From contig CAZHTF010000002.1 in the NCBI GenBank assembly GCA_964535305.1, positions 1 to 64,000 on the forward strand: a DNA stretch of 64,000 nt. Direction: 5' to 3'. The stretch comes from CAZHTF01 sp964535305. Its GTDB lineage: Bacteria; Planctomycetota; Phycisphaerae; UBA1845; Fen-1342. Below are positions 42,141 through 50,796 of this stretch, piece by piece. Each line of letters starts with the position of its first letter. Within the stretch, counting starts at the first letter, position 1. Under the pieces are notes generated by a model. It was not told where the DNA came from, searched no databases, and saw nothing but the letters and a program-made list of their open reading frames with translations. Made by a program: the position numbers and the translations under genes.

Positions 42141-42530
42141 TTACGTGCAAACGTTCTGCCAGTTTGCCAGCAGGATTCCCAGGTCCGCCTCGTTCGTCAG
42201 AGTGTCGCCGTTCAGGTCGCCGGCGGCGGTCGTCATCCAAGCGGCGAGCAGGATGCCCAGGTCGGCCTCGTCAACGATGCCGTCGCCGGTGAGGTCGCCA
42301 GGGCAGTTGACCGGAATCGACCAGAATCCGCCGACCAGCGTGAACGTGCCGCCGGTCATGACGCCCGCGTCCGGCTGGCCGATGGTTCCGGAAAGTGTGA
42401 ACGTGCCGCCGGTGGAGAACATCGCTCCGCCGCCGTCGATGGTGTTCCAGCTCAGGTCGTAGACCTGGGCGCTCGCGGTGGCGCTCAGGGCGATCGCCAG
42501 CAGCGCGGTCATTCCAATTCGATTGATCAT
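42141..42530 (-). CDS. Small secreted protein: repeat cap plus dockerin-like pair
   Basis: 129 aa. ATG 42530 has GGAGAAG upstream; the signal peptide ends ATASAQ. The mature protein is just two parts: a beta segment WNTIDGGGAMFSTGGTFTLSGTIGQPDAGVMTGG...GGFW of a type I have seen at the C-termini of many planctomycete exported proteins, and two D-L-(T/N)-GD...EADLGILLA-x-W repeats ending WQNVCT. It therefore looks like an anchor or attachment module without any cargo domain. Extracellular by inference. Confidence 0.8.
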   Translation of the reverse strand: MINRIGMTALLAIALSATASAQVYDLSWNTIDGGGAMFSTGGTFTLSGTIGQPDAGVMTGGTFTLVGGFWSIPVNCPGDLTGDGIVDEADLGILLAAWMTTAAGDLNGDTLTNEADLGILLANWQNVCT

Positions 42531-42737
42531 CGGAGCTTCTCCAAGATCGAATTTGTCAGTGAAACCAGGTCCGTTCGACAAGCGGCGCGGGTGGCGCGGC
42601 GCGGTCGGCACGCGCGCTTTGCCCGACCGCCGGCCTCACGCTCAGGCAGCCCGCAGCACCGCGTCTGATCCTCAATACAACAAACGTGATTCGGGCGTGC
42701 GGACACACAAGATTTCTGTAAAAATTACGCGCGATTC

Positions 42738-44372
42738 TCAGTTGCCGATCGTCACACTACCATTTCGCGGCGAAATGATCATCGCTTTCTCGATCAGAAT
42801 CCGCTCTGGGTACGAGCCAGCCTCCACATGCAGCGTGCTGCCCGCAATGACCGCGAACGTGCCCTCAATGACCGTGTTAAACGGCTGAGCCACGGTGCCC
42901 ACCTCGGTCCCGCCGAACGACAGATTCGCGAAAACCGGATCGACGGGTGCGAGATAAGCCGAGAGCAGCGAGAACGCCTGATCGAGCCGGCCGTAGCGGC
43001 CGAAATTGCTCGCACCCACGGCGCAAGTCGCTGGCGGGCCGCAACTAAGCGTTCCACGCACGCGGCCAGCGGCGTCGAAGATCGGCGAACCCGACGAGCC
43101 GGGCTCGGTCAGGCCGTTCCCGGAAGTGAACTCGATCGAGAACGAGCTGCCCGAGACGCAGGCAGTTCCGCCGGCCGGGTTTGGCCGCGACCCGGAATTG
43201 TTGATCTTCGTGCCAAACGCGACGCGCTTGAACGAGCCGTCCGGGTGGCTAACGCTGGTCGCGGACGAGCCGTCGGACCAGCTCCCGGAATCCCAGCCTT
43301 CGAAGACGGTCCCGCCGGGGTCTCCGTGGTTCAGGCCCATCAGCGTCCAATCGGTGGTCACATCACGGACCAGCACGGTCGCACCGAGCGATTGCGGCAG
43401 CGTGTTTGGGTCGGGCCGCGTCCCGCCGCACGCACTCGATTGCCAGAGCCAGGTGACTTCGACGGTGTTTGCGTTTGCCGCATTGACGCCGCAGTGCGTC
43501 GCGGTCATGAAGAGCCGCGTGAAGTCGCCGGGGTTGCGATTGAGCATCGCGCCGGAGCAGAAGAACGCGCCGGGCAGCGTGCCGCCGGCGACGAACGAGA
43601 GCGCCCCGACGCCATCGCGCAGCCCAGCGGCCCCGGCGAAGCACAACGCATCCAGATGACAGCCGACTTCCTCGAGCGGCGCGGCGGCATACTCCAGCCC
43701 GCGATACTGATTGACCAGCGCGGCGATCCGCGGCGTGTTCTCAGGGGCTTGATGGTCGTGCCCCGCCGGCAGGAGATACTCGATGAATAGATCGTCGGCG
43801 TAGACGGTCGGCGTCCAGAAGTCGCCGAGGGCGCGCATGAAGGCACCGCGGAACGGGCCGCGGACGTTGCGTTCATCGGCCGCGGCGAACACGCTCAGCT
43901 CGGCGTCTGCGGGCAGCGTCTGTGCGGGAATGCAGACGCGTATTCCACGCGCGCCGGCGGCGCGAATCCGCGTCGTCCAGAGCCAGCCATCCTGCCCGAG
44001 TTGCGTCCACTGCCCGGGGGACGCCCCTTCGGGCATGTCCTGCACGACGCCGATCCGCAGCGGGCCGACGCCCTGGCCAGCATCCTCGGCCTGCAGCGCG
44101 GCCAGATCGAGCGCCGCGGCTTCGAACGGCTCGAGCGCCGCCAGCAGACCAATGATCTGCGGGCTGCGCGGCGCCTCGCGCGGCAGCATCGGCATATTCG
44201 GCGGGCTGGCGACCGCATCCGCCAGCGGTGCTTCCTGCTGCGCGAAGGTCCCGGCGGCGCTGCCCACGCCCAGCAAGAGCGCGGCGAGCCGAAGCAGGCC
44301 GCTTGATCGATCGCAACGCGCGGCGCGGCCATTGTCGCTTCTAACGTGTCTGGTGGTTTGCATCGTTTTCAT
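42738..44372 (-). CDS. Secreted trypsin-like serine protease with beta-helix-like tail
   Basis: 544 aa. Signal peptide (about 25-45), a propeptide-like region to about 250, then an S1-type domain with H293 in TATHCG, D341 in TDWTLMGL and S427 in GSSGSP. The GSSGSP form and a free-standing layout resemble lysyl-endopeptidase-type secreted proteases. The C-terminal 60 residues (NTVIEGTFAVIAGSTLHVEAG..., ILIEKAMIISPRNGS) look like turns of a right-handed beta-helix and lack a dockerin tail. Probably an exoprotease. ATG 44372, with a second in-frame ATG at 44363. Confidence 0.85.
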   Translation of the reverse strand: MKTMQTTRHVRSDNGRAARCDRSSGLLRLAALLLGVGSAAGTFAQQEAPLADAVASPPNMPMLPREAPRSPQIIGLLAALEPFEAAALDLAALQAEDAGQGVGPLRIGVVQDMPEGASPGQWTQLGQDGWLWTTRIRAAGARGIRVCIPAQTLPADAELSVFAAADERNVRGPFRGAFMRALGDFWTPTVYADDLFIEYLLPAGHDHQAPENTPRIAALVNQYRGLEYAAAPLEEVGCHLDALCFAGAAGLRDGVGALSFVAGGTLPGAFFCSGAMLNRNPGDFTRLFMTATHCGVNAANANTVEVTWLWQSSACGGTRPDPNTLPQSLGATVLVRDVTTDWTLMGLNHGDPGGTVFEGWDSGSWSDGSSATSVSHPDGSFKRVAFGTKINNSGSRPNPAGGTACVSGSSFSIEFTSGNGLTEPGSSGSPIFDAAGRVRGTLSCGPPATCAVGASNFGRYGRLDQAFSLLSAYLAPVDPVFANLSFGGTEVGTVAQPFNTVIEGTFAVIAGSTLHVEAGSYPERILIEKAMIISPRNGSVTIGN

Positions 44373-44403
44373 TCGTGTGCACCTCGTGTGACGTTGCGTT
44401 TGT

Positions 44404-46344
44404 CTACTGCAGGTTGACCAGCACCAGGACCAGCCCGCGACCGGATTCGAGCGACGACATGGCTTTGCCCAGGATCGCGCCGTGCGAGCGCTCGCGATCG
44501 TGCGCTTTCATTGCGTGGCCAGGCGTGTCTGAGGTCGTCAGCAGGTCGCCGGGCTGAATCGCGCCGAACTGCGCATCGACCATGCAGTACACGCGGCCGG
44601 TCAGCGCGACGGCGTGCTTGCCGTCGGCGATGCTGCCGCGCTGGCCCATCAGCATGCCGGTCTTCACACCGCCCGCGCCGCTGACGATGCCGGCGACGGT
44701 GTTGTCATACGCGCGGCGGCTGAGCGTGAGCTCGCCGGCCCGCTGCGGGTCGATGCAAACGACCATTCCCGGTTCGATGGGCGATGACGCGTCGATCTCG
44801 AATTGCTCGGACAGGTCGCTACCGCCGGTGATCTGCAGCTCCTGCGTGATGATGCGGCCGTCGCCAGCGACGTCGCCATCGAGCGTGATCGTGTTCACGC
44901 CGGCGTTGTTGAAAATCTGGATTTCGCCGGTTTCGGCGACGCTCATGCGGCGGACGGGGGCCACGTCGCTGGCGCCGCGCGTCTGGAACTGGATCGAGCC
45001 CTGGTGCGTGGTTTGGCTGGTGTAGCCGTCGAAGAGGATTCGCGCGGCGCTGGTCGTGTTGGCGTCCTTGATCAGATCGAGCGCGACGTCGTCGTTGTTC
45101 CCGCCGGGGTTCTGAATCAGCAGATTGGTATTGGCCTGCGGACGGAAGCGCGCGGGTCCGTCAACATCGAGCAGGTGCGAAGGCGTCAGCGTGCCGACGC
45201 CAACGCGCGTCAATCCCAGATCCGCGGCGAGCACGGGCGCGGTCGCGTCGCTCTGAAACACGAAGACGTCCAGGTTGTCGCGATACGCCAGCCCCCATTC
45301 CGGGAAGCTGGCCGAATGCGCGATCACGGTGCGGTCGGCGTTGCTCGTGCCGCTGGCGAACATCTCGATCATCGGGGCGTTTGCGCCGACGACGGCGGCG
45401 AAGCGCAGCGTCGCGTCGTCATTGGTCGCCAGCAGATCGCCGGAGAACGACAGGTTCGCCAGCGTCGAGAGCGCATTGTTGACCGTCAGCGGACCGCTCA
45501 TGACGGTCGAGCCGGACTCGGTCATCGAGAGCAGCGCGGCGGCAGAGGTGCGATCTGCGCCGTTCGACATGATGCGGAACTGGCGGGTGGTGTCGTTGTT
45601 GTCGCTGTCGAAGATCACGTCGACGCTGCCAGCGTTGTCGAGCCGCACGCCGCCGGTGCCGTCGCCGAGATTGCTGATGAAGCGCGTTGCGCCGTTTCCG
45701 CCGCGGAATTCGTTGGCTGCCGCGTTGCCGCCGACAATGTGCAGGCGCTCGGTGGGCGTGGCGGTTCCCAGGCCGATGTTCCCGTTGAAGATCTTGTTGG
45801 CGGTGAAGGTCTGCACCGTGTTGAGCAGCGCCACGTTCGCGGAGAGCCGCGCGTCAGCCAGCGTGCCGGTCAGGTTGGCGGCGTTCTGCAGCGCGGCGCT
45901 GTCGAGCCCGTCGAGCGCGTCTGCGTTCAGCGCATACGACGCGAACGGCGCGTTGTTCAGCGGTTGCCGAGCGGAGAGCGCCGTGTAGACGCCGCTGCCG
46001 CAGTTGCCGGCGACGCTGTCGCTGCGGACGCTGATCGCCAGCCACAGCGCCGTGTTGTTGTAGACGTTGCCGAAATCCAGCGGGATGTTCAGCAGCCCTT
46101 CGCTGGGCTGCACGCCATCCACGCACAGCGCGCTGCCAACCGGCGCATTGGCGAGCGGGTCGCTGTGAAGCTGGAAGCGCAGGTCATACTGCGCGCCGGC
46201 CGGTGGGACGGCGCCATTTTCCAGCAGGCGGCCCTGGTACGTGAACACGCGGTTCAGCGGCGCCTGCGCCAGCGCCGGCGCGGCGACGGCGACGAACACA
46301 ATCAAGCCTTTGATCAGTTGCTGCGGAATGAGCACGGATTTCAT
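44404..46344 (-). CDS. Secreted tail-fibre-like repeat protein
   Basis: 646 aa from ATG 46344, with GCAGGAGA about 5 bases upstream and a signal peptide ending APALAQ. N-terminal region VFTYQGRLLENG...YDLRFQLH is common to exported PVC and Bacteroidetes repeat proteins. The middle has tail-fibre motifs (GLGTATPTERLHIVGG, GVGTLTPSHLLDVDG). The C-terminal region contains SDLSEQFEID, GMVVCID, VAGIVSGAGG, GDLLTTSDTPGHAMKAHD and ends GRGLVLVLVNLQ, a conserved module of phage-tail-like and S-layer-associated proteins. No phage genes are near, so this is probably a cell-surface protein. Starts 31 bp before the protease gene on the same strand. Confidence 0.82.
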   Translation of the reverse strand: MKSVLIPQQLIKGLIVFVAVAAPALAQAPLNRVFTYQGRLLENGAVPPAGAQYDLRFQLHSDPLANAPVGSALCVDGVQPSEGLLNIPLDFGNVYNNTALWLAISVRSDSVAGNCGSGVYTALSARQPLNNAPFASYALNADALDGLDSAALQNAANLTGTLADARLSANVALLNTVQTFTANKIFNGNIGLGTATPTERLHIVGGNAAANEFRGGNGATRFISNLGDGTGGVRLDNAGSVDVIFDSDNNDTTRQFRIMSNGADRTSAAALLSMTESGSTVMSGPLTVNNALSTLANLSFSGDLLATNDDATLRFAAVVGANAPMIEMFASGTSNADRTVIAHSASFPEWGLAYRDNLDVFVFQSDATAPVLAADLGLTRVGVGTLTPSHLLDVDGPARFRPQANTNLLIQNPGGNNDDVALDLIKDANTTSAARILFDGYTSQTTHQGSIQFQTRGASDVAPVRRMSVAETGEIQIFNNAGVNTITLDGDVAGDGRIITQELQITGGSDLSEQFEIDASSPIEPGMVVCIDPQRAGELTLSRRAYDNTVAGIVSGAGGVKTGMLMGQRGSIADGKHAVALTGRVYCMVDAQFGAIQPGDLLTTSDTPGHAMKAHDRERSHGAILGKAMSSLESGRGLVLVLVNLQ

Positions 46345-46577
46345 CGATTTCTCCTGCAAGCGAGGTACTTGGGTCGCAGTCGATGCTGCCTTGGTTGGCT
46401 CCAGCGCCTGAAACGCGACGAACACGCATCCCCGGCCCGGTTGTCTTGCCGTTTTTTCTTCAGCGGGAGTGTGCGTCACGCACCCGGCTCCGCGAGTACG
46501 TGCGGCGTCGGCCGGCGGCGGGGCCAGGAAAATCGGCGGCGCGAGCGGGGGCTGAGTTCGTCCCCGACGATCGCGGC

Positions 46578-46598
46578 TACACTGCCACGCACATCGTG
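46578..46598 (+). promoter_or_regulatory. -10-like TACACT ahead of the symporter start
   Basis: TACACT at 46578-46583, 12 bases before GTG 46596, with no ribosome site between. Supports a leaderless or near-leaderless start at 46596. Confidence 0.35.
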
Positions 46599-48428
46599 AG
46601 CGCTGCGCGGCGCGAGCACGCGGCGCACGCTGCGTTCGCTGCACGCGCACCCGAGGCGGCATTGACTGGTCACTTCACGCTGATCGACTGGGGCGTCCTG
46701 GCGCTCTACCTGGCGTTCACGACCTGGCTGGGCGCGAAGCTGGCCGGTAAGCAGAGCACGCTGCGCGAGTTCTTCCTCGCAGGTCGCAAGATCCCCTGGT
46801 ACGCCGTCGCCGGCTCGGCGATTTCGACCGAAATCAGCGCTGTCACGCTGATCGCGGTGCCCGCCGTGGTCTATAGCCCCGGCGGCGATCTGACCTACCT
46901 GCAACTGATGCTCGGCGCGATCCTGGCACGCGGCGCGATCGCTGTCTGGTTCGTCCGCGCCTTCTACGAACGCGAGATCTTCAGCCCCTATGACTACATC
47001 GGCCGGCAGCTCGGCGCCCAGGCGCGGCTGGTCACCACCGGACTGTTCGTGCTGGGTGCTGTGTTGGGGCAGAGCGTGCGCGTGCTCCTCACGGCGATGG
47101 TGCTCGAGCTCATCAGCGGCATCCCGCTGGGCGTATCCATCTGGATCATCGGCGCTGCCGCCGTCGTCTGGACCCTGCTGGGCGGCATGGCGACGGTGAT
47201 CTGGACCGATGTGATTCAGTTCGGCGTATTTCTGATGAGCATGATCGTGGCGCTCATTGCGGTCCTGACCAGCCTGGACCACGGATGGAGCGACGTGCTA
47301 ACGCATGCGGCCGCCGCCACAAACGCCGCCGGCGAGCCGCACAACAAGCTGCGCTTGTGGAACCTGGAGCCCACGCTGCGCGCGCCCTACACGCTCTGGG
47401 CGGCGCTGATCGCGAACACGGTGACCTGCCTGGCGGCGTATGGCACCGACCAGATGATGGCGCAGCGGATTTTCTGCTGCGCGACCCGCCGCGATGCCGC
47501 CAAGGCGGTGTGGGCCTCCAACGCGGGGCTGATTGTCGCCGTGCTGGCCGCGTGCGTCGGGCTGGCGCTCTACGCGTACTACCAGCAGCACCCGCCTACG
47601 CCGACCGAGGCCAGGCTGATCACCGAGCGTGCCGACCGAGTGTTCCCGATCTTCGTCGTGCGCGAGCTGCCAAGCGGCCTGACCGGCCTGATCATCGCCG
47701 GCATTTTCGCCGCCGCGATCTCTACGCTCGACTCGGTCCTGGTGGCGCTGGCGCAGGTTGTACTAACCGGCGTGATCAAGCCGCTGCGCGAGTCCCGCGC
47801 CGCTGCGGCAGCGCCGGCGCCGGCGGGAAGTGCGGACGTGAATGCAGCGCGGCACGAGCGCCGCGACCTGCGGACTTCACGGATATTGGTGGTCGCGTGG
47901 GCGGCGCTGCTGTGCGGGATGGCGCAGGTCGCCGCGCTGGCACACGAACACTACAAGGCGCTGCTCAATCTGGCGCTGGCGATGGCCACCTACACGGCCG
48001 GCCCACTGCTGGCGGCGTTTTTCCTAGCATTCTGGAAACTGCGGATCGACGCGCGCGGGCTGCTGTGGGCCGCGCCGATCAGCGTGCTATGCGTCTTTGG
48101 CGTCTCATGGAATTCGCTGCTCTGGGCACGCTGGACGACGCTGATCGCCGCGATCCTGCTGGCCGCGGCCTGGTTGCTGACGCTCTGGCGCGAACGACGC
48201 GCCGCACAGTCGCATGCCGCGCTTGCGCTGGGGACCTTGGCGATCGGCGTGGGGCTCGCGACCGCCGCGCTGCTGGGCGCGAATCCGCTGTTCGATCCGC
48301 CGACGGGCGCCGCGGCCGGGCGCGCGGCAGTCGCGTTTCCGTGGAATGTACCGCTCGGGTTTGCGGTCGCGCTGCTGATCGGCTATTGCGCGGCCCGCCG
48401 CGCGCCGCTCGCTGCGCCTTGTCGATGA
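46596..48428 (+). CDS. Sodium:solute symporter (SSS/SLC5) family transporter
   Basis: 610 aa from GTG 46596 (a TTG at 46662 with GAGG upstream is the alternative). About 13 membrane helices. Family features: FFLAGRKIPWYAVAGSAISTEISAVTLIAVPA near the N-terminus (Na2-site/helix 1 region), GAVLGQSVRV, TVIWTDVIQFGVF, YGTDQMMAQRIFCC and the FAAAISTLDSVLVALAQVV helix. It uses a sodium gradient to import sugars, sialic acid, amino acids or similar; substrate not predictable here. Divergent from the tail-fibre-like gene and convergent with the zinc-ribbon genes (5 bp between stops). Confidence 0.9.
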   Translation: MSAARREHAAHAAFAARAPEAALTGHFTLIDWGVLALYLAFTTWLGAKLAGKQSTLREFFLAGRKIPWYAVAGSAISTEISAVTLIAVPAVVYSPGGDLTYLQLMLGAILARGAIAVWFVRAFYEREIFSPYDYIGRQLGAQARLVTTGLFVLGAVLGQSVRVLLTAMVLELISGIPLGVSIWIIGAAAVVWTLLGGMATVIWTDVIQFGVFLMSMIVALIAVLTSLDHGWSDVLTHAAAATNAAGEPHNKLRLWNLEPTLRAPYTLWAALIANTVTCLAAYGTDQMMAQRIFCCATRRDAAKAVWASNAGLIVAVLAACVGLALYAYYQQHPPTPTEARLITERADRVFPIFVVRELPSGLTGLIIAGIFAAAISTLDSVLVALAQVVLTGVIKPLRESRAAAAAPAPAGSADVNAARHERRDLRTSRILVVAWAALLCGMAQVAALAHEHYKALLNLALAMATYTAGPLLAAFFLAFWKLRIDARGLLWAAPISVLCVFGVSWNSLLWARWTTLIAAILLAAAWLLTLWRERRAAQSHAALALGTLAIGVGLATAALLGANPLFDPPTGAAAGRAAVAFPWNVPLGFAVALLIGYCAARRAPLAAPCR

Positions 48429-48433
48429 AGCGA

Positions 48434-48919
48434 TTAGCCGCCCTCTTTCGGCGTCTCCGCCGCGGGCTCGGTTGTCGGCAAGTTGTTGGTCGGGACCGGC
48501 GGCCACTTGGGCAGCGGCAGGTCGCCGCTGGGCTTCTGTGTCGGATCCGCGGGCGAAACCGCCGAGACATTCTCCGAGCCGCAGCTCGGGCATGTGACAC
48601 GCACCGGCAGGCGTGCCTGTTGACCCTCGACGACTTCGGGCTGCGGGACGAAGCGCTTGCTGCAGCCGTAGCAGTAGTACCAACTGAAGACGGCCTTTTT
48701 CGAGCACGCCGGACACTCGAACGGCTGCACGTCCGTGACGCCGCGCGTCAGGTTCGCGGGCTTGCTGCACGAGAGGCAGACGGCCTGGACGTTGTAGGTC
48801 AGCGGAATGGGAGATTCGTCTTTGGGCGTGGTGGCGTAGTTGTAGAGCAGTACGCCGGCGGTTGCCAACCCGATCAGCGCCACCACTCCGTAGGCTGTGT
48901 TTCGTTGGCCTGCTGCCAT
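48434..48919 (-). CDS. Membrane-anchored zinc-ribbon protein, second copy
   Basis: 161 aa from ATG 48919. One N-terminal helix (about 10-27), then a domain with cysteine pairs CLSC, CPAC, CYGC and CPSC, predicted to form zinc ribbons, ending in the tail SGDLPLPKWPPVP. It is a close paralogue of the gene 99 bp upstream, sharing the spacing of the cysteines, WY-x-C-(Y/F)-x-C-(S/N)KRFVP and the same tail motif. Topology (Cys domain in or out) cannot be set from sequence alone. Function unknown; possibly protein-protein or metal handling linked to the prepilin-like gene upstream. Confidence 0.78.
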   Translation of the reverse strand: MAAGQRNTAYGVVALIGLATAGVLLYNYATTPKDESPIPLTYNVQAVCLSCSKPANLTRGVTDVQPFECPACSKKAVFSWYYCYGCSKRFVPQPEVVEGQQARLPVRVTCPSCGSENVSAVSPADPTQKPSGDLPLPKWPPVPTNNLPTTEPAAETPKEGG

Positions 48920-49018
48920 GATTTGGTCCCTCGCAAATTCAGACACGCGACCCGGCGCGGGGCGCGAATGGTTCGAGCGATCAGGCCGCGCCAAAACACG
49001 CGGCCTGCCCGTGAGACT

Positions 49019-49435
49019 CTACGGCGGCCATTTGGGCAATGGAAGGTCGCCGCTGGGGTTCGCCTGGCGCTCGTCCTGTGGGAAGAGCGCGCCGACATCG
49101 GTGGTCTTGCACTTGGGGCACGCGATCGTAATTGGCAGGCGCGGCGGCTGCCCCGGGATCTTTGCCAGCGGCGGCACGAAGCGCTTGTTGCAGGAGAAGC
49201 AGAAATACCAGGGGTAGAACGCTTCTTGATTGCAGGCCGGGCAAGCGATCGGGAACACCGCCTTGGCCGGGTGCTTGGCGGCCGCAGCCTGTTTGCACGC
49301 CAAGCACGTGCCGTGCGTCGTGTATTGCGATGGAATGACGCGCGGCGTGCGAGTCCAGAAAAGTAGCACCACCACCGCCGCGATCAGAAGCAACGCCAGT
49401 GCGATCAGCAAAGGCTTGCGTTGTTGTTCGTCCAT
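49019..49435 (-). CDS. Membrane-anchored zinc-ribbon protein, first copy
   Basis: 138 aa from ATG 49435 (an upstream open frame to 49645 lies inside the prepilin-like gene). One N-terminal helix (PLLIALALLLIAAVVVLLFW), then CLAC, CPAC, CFSC and CPKC pairs and the C-terminal SGDLPLPKWPP. Same domain plan as the 48434 gene, so the two are a tandem duplication. It begins 7 bp after the stop of the prepilin-like gene, so the three form a likely operon. No known function. Confidence 0.78.
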   Translation of the reverse strand: MDEQQRKPLLIALALLLIAAVVVLLFWTRTPRVIPSQYTTHGTCLACKQAAAAKHPAKAVFPIACPACNQEAFYPWYFCFSCNKRFVPPLAKIPGQPPRLPITIACPKCKTTDVGALFPQDERQANPSGDLPLPKWPP

Positions 49436-49442
49436 TCGTTCG

Positions 49443-50489
49443 CTACTGCCGCTGCGCCGAGTTGTTGGGGTATTTCGCCCAGGCGTCGTTGTTTGTGCGC
49501 CAAGCGGCACTGAGCTGCTCGGGGAAACTAAACGGATGCACCTGGTCGTGCGCGTAGGGCGGGCTACCGCCACCGAGGCTCTTGGCGCCCTTTCCGCCTT
49601 GCTGCGCGGTCTTCCAGGCCGGGACGCGATTGGCGTACTGCACAATCTGGAAGGGGCGCGGCAGGCCGCCGGCGTAGGCGGCGTCGCGGGCGCGGTCTCC
49701 GGTTTCGCCGGGCAGCCAGGAGAAATACTTCACGGTGTCGACCGATTGCTCGCGCGCCTCCGCCAGGCTCGAAACCGAATATTTCGGATAGATGGTCGAG
49801 ACATGCCCATCCCGGAAGATCATTTGGCTGCCGAGCTGCGTACCGTGACGCCAGGCGATCATCGTGCCATGCTGAGTCGGCCAGCTATACGCCGGGGGCA
49901 GGTTGCCAAAGCCAAGCTTGGTGGTCGCCAACAGATACGCGGCGTTCACCGAGCCAAACCAGGTCCACCAGCCGTCCGCGGCGTGGATTTGGCGGGACGC
50001 GTCATCAAACTTATCTTCCTTAAAATTGAAGTGCATGTGCACGTTCAAGGCGTAGCTGTGTCGGACGCCGAACTTTGATTGCTGACCGCGGCCGAATTCG
50101 TCGACGAAGCGGAAGTCCCAGTTGGTGCCACGCTGCTCGGTGAGCTCGTCGGGGCGTTCGTCCTTGGTGCACCAGCCAGCCTTGGGGTCACCGAGGTAGT
50201 CTAGGTCGTGCAGCACGTCGATCCAGGTGAGCATGAAGATTTGCTTGCCCTTGGGCGCGCCTGGCACGCCATCGTCCCAGGTTGGGCCGTGGCCTTTGTT
50301 CTCGGCTTCGGAAGAGGCGACCGACTGCATGACGCTGCGGCCATTCGCGCCACACTTGGCGGTTTTCGCCAACTCGCGGGCGGTGGCCAACGACGGCAGC
50401 AGAATCGAGATGAGCAGCGCGATGATGGCGACCACCACCAGCAGCTCGATCAACGTGAAGGCCTGACGGGGACGCGATGAACGAAACAT
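49443..50489 (-). CDS. Prepilin-type N-terminal cleavage/methylation domain protein
   Basis: 348 aa. GGGAG lies 8 bases before ATG 50489. The N-terminus is a type IV prepilin/pseudopilin signal, QAFTLIELLVVVAIIALLISILLP, cleaved before Phe with Glu+5, followed by the planctomycete-typical ATARELAK-x-A-x-C-x-x-N-x-R. The C-terminal part is large and globular with many aromatic residues, as in the abundant planctomycete pseudopilin-like family. Those proteins are exported by type II/IV pilus machinery; the individual role is unknown. The zinc-ribbon genes follow directly. Confidence 0.85.
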   Translation of the reverse strand: MFRSSRPRQAFTLIELLVVVAIIALLISILLPSLATARELAKTAKCGANGRSVMQSVASSEAENKGHGPTWDDGVPGAPKGKQIFMLTWIDVLHDLDYLGDPKAGWCTKDERPDELTEQRGTNWDFRFVDEFGRGQQSKFGVRHSYALNVHMHFNFKEDKFDDASRQIHAADGWWTWFGSVNAAYLLATTKLGFGNLPPAYSWPTQHGTMIAWRHGTQLGSQMIFRDGHVSTIYPKYSVSSLAEAREQSVDTVKYFSWLPGETGDRARDAAYAGGLPRPFQIVQYANRVPAWKTAQQGGKGAKSLGGGSPPYAHDQVHPFSFPEQLSAAWRTNNDAWAKYPNNSAQRQ

Positions 50490-50796
50490 GAATATGACTC
50501 CCAAAGATGGCGCTTCGATGCTTAGGCGCGCGACTCGCGCTCGCGGCTGCGCTCGCCCCGCGGGCTCGAATGGGTTTTTCGGATCATAACGAGCAGCGCG
50601 ACCCTTTGTAAGCAAGTTTATCGGCTTCCCGGGCGACAAATCGATCCGAGCGCTGGCTTTTCAGCCGTTTCAGTACGTGGCAAACCACATTCCAGAATCG
50701 GCCTGGACCGGTTTTTGCTTGCCTTGTCACGCAGTGGCCTATACCGTCATGTTTGAGGGGCCACTGTCTCAAAACTAAACCTTGGGAGGTAAGAAG
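50490..50796. other. Divergent intergenic region, prepilin-like / 50797 gene
   Basis: 307 bp. It holds an inverted repeat (50732-50766) and a weak promoter-like TTGCTT...TATACC arrangement near 50715-50745. No gene or RNA family seen. Confidence 0.45.
50732..50766 (+). repeat. Inverted repeat upstream of the 50797 gene
   Basis: CAGTGGCC (50732-50739) and GGCCACTG (50759-50766) flank 19 bases that include a -10-like TATACC. It lies 30 bp before the start codon; either an operator overlapping the promoter or a leader hairpin. Confidence 0.5.

Noticed and set aside
44803..46599. Plus-strand 598-codon frame opposite the tail-fibre-like gene
   Set aside because: Antisense shadow with Gly/Arg/Val bias; the minus-strand gene has signal peptide, ribosome site and conserved modules.
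47285..49366. Plus-strand 693-codon frame across the symporter 3' half and zinc-ribbon genes
   Set aside because: It is out of frame with the symporter and antisense to the zinc-ribbon genes, all of which have clear family features.
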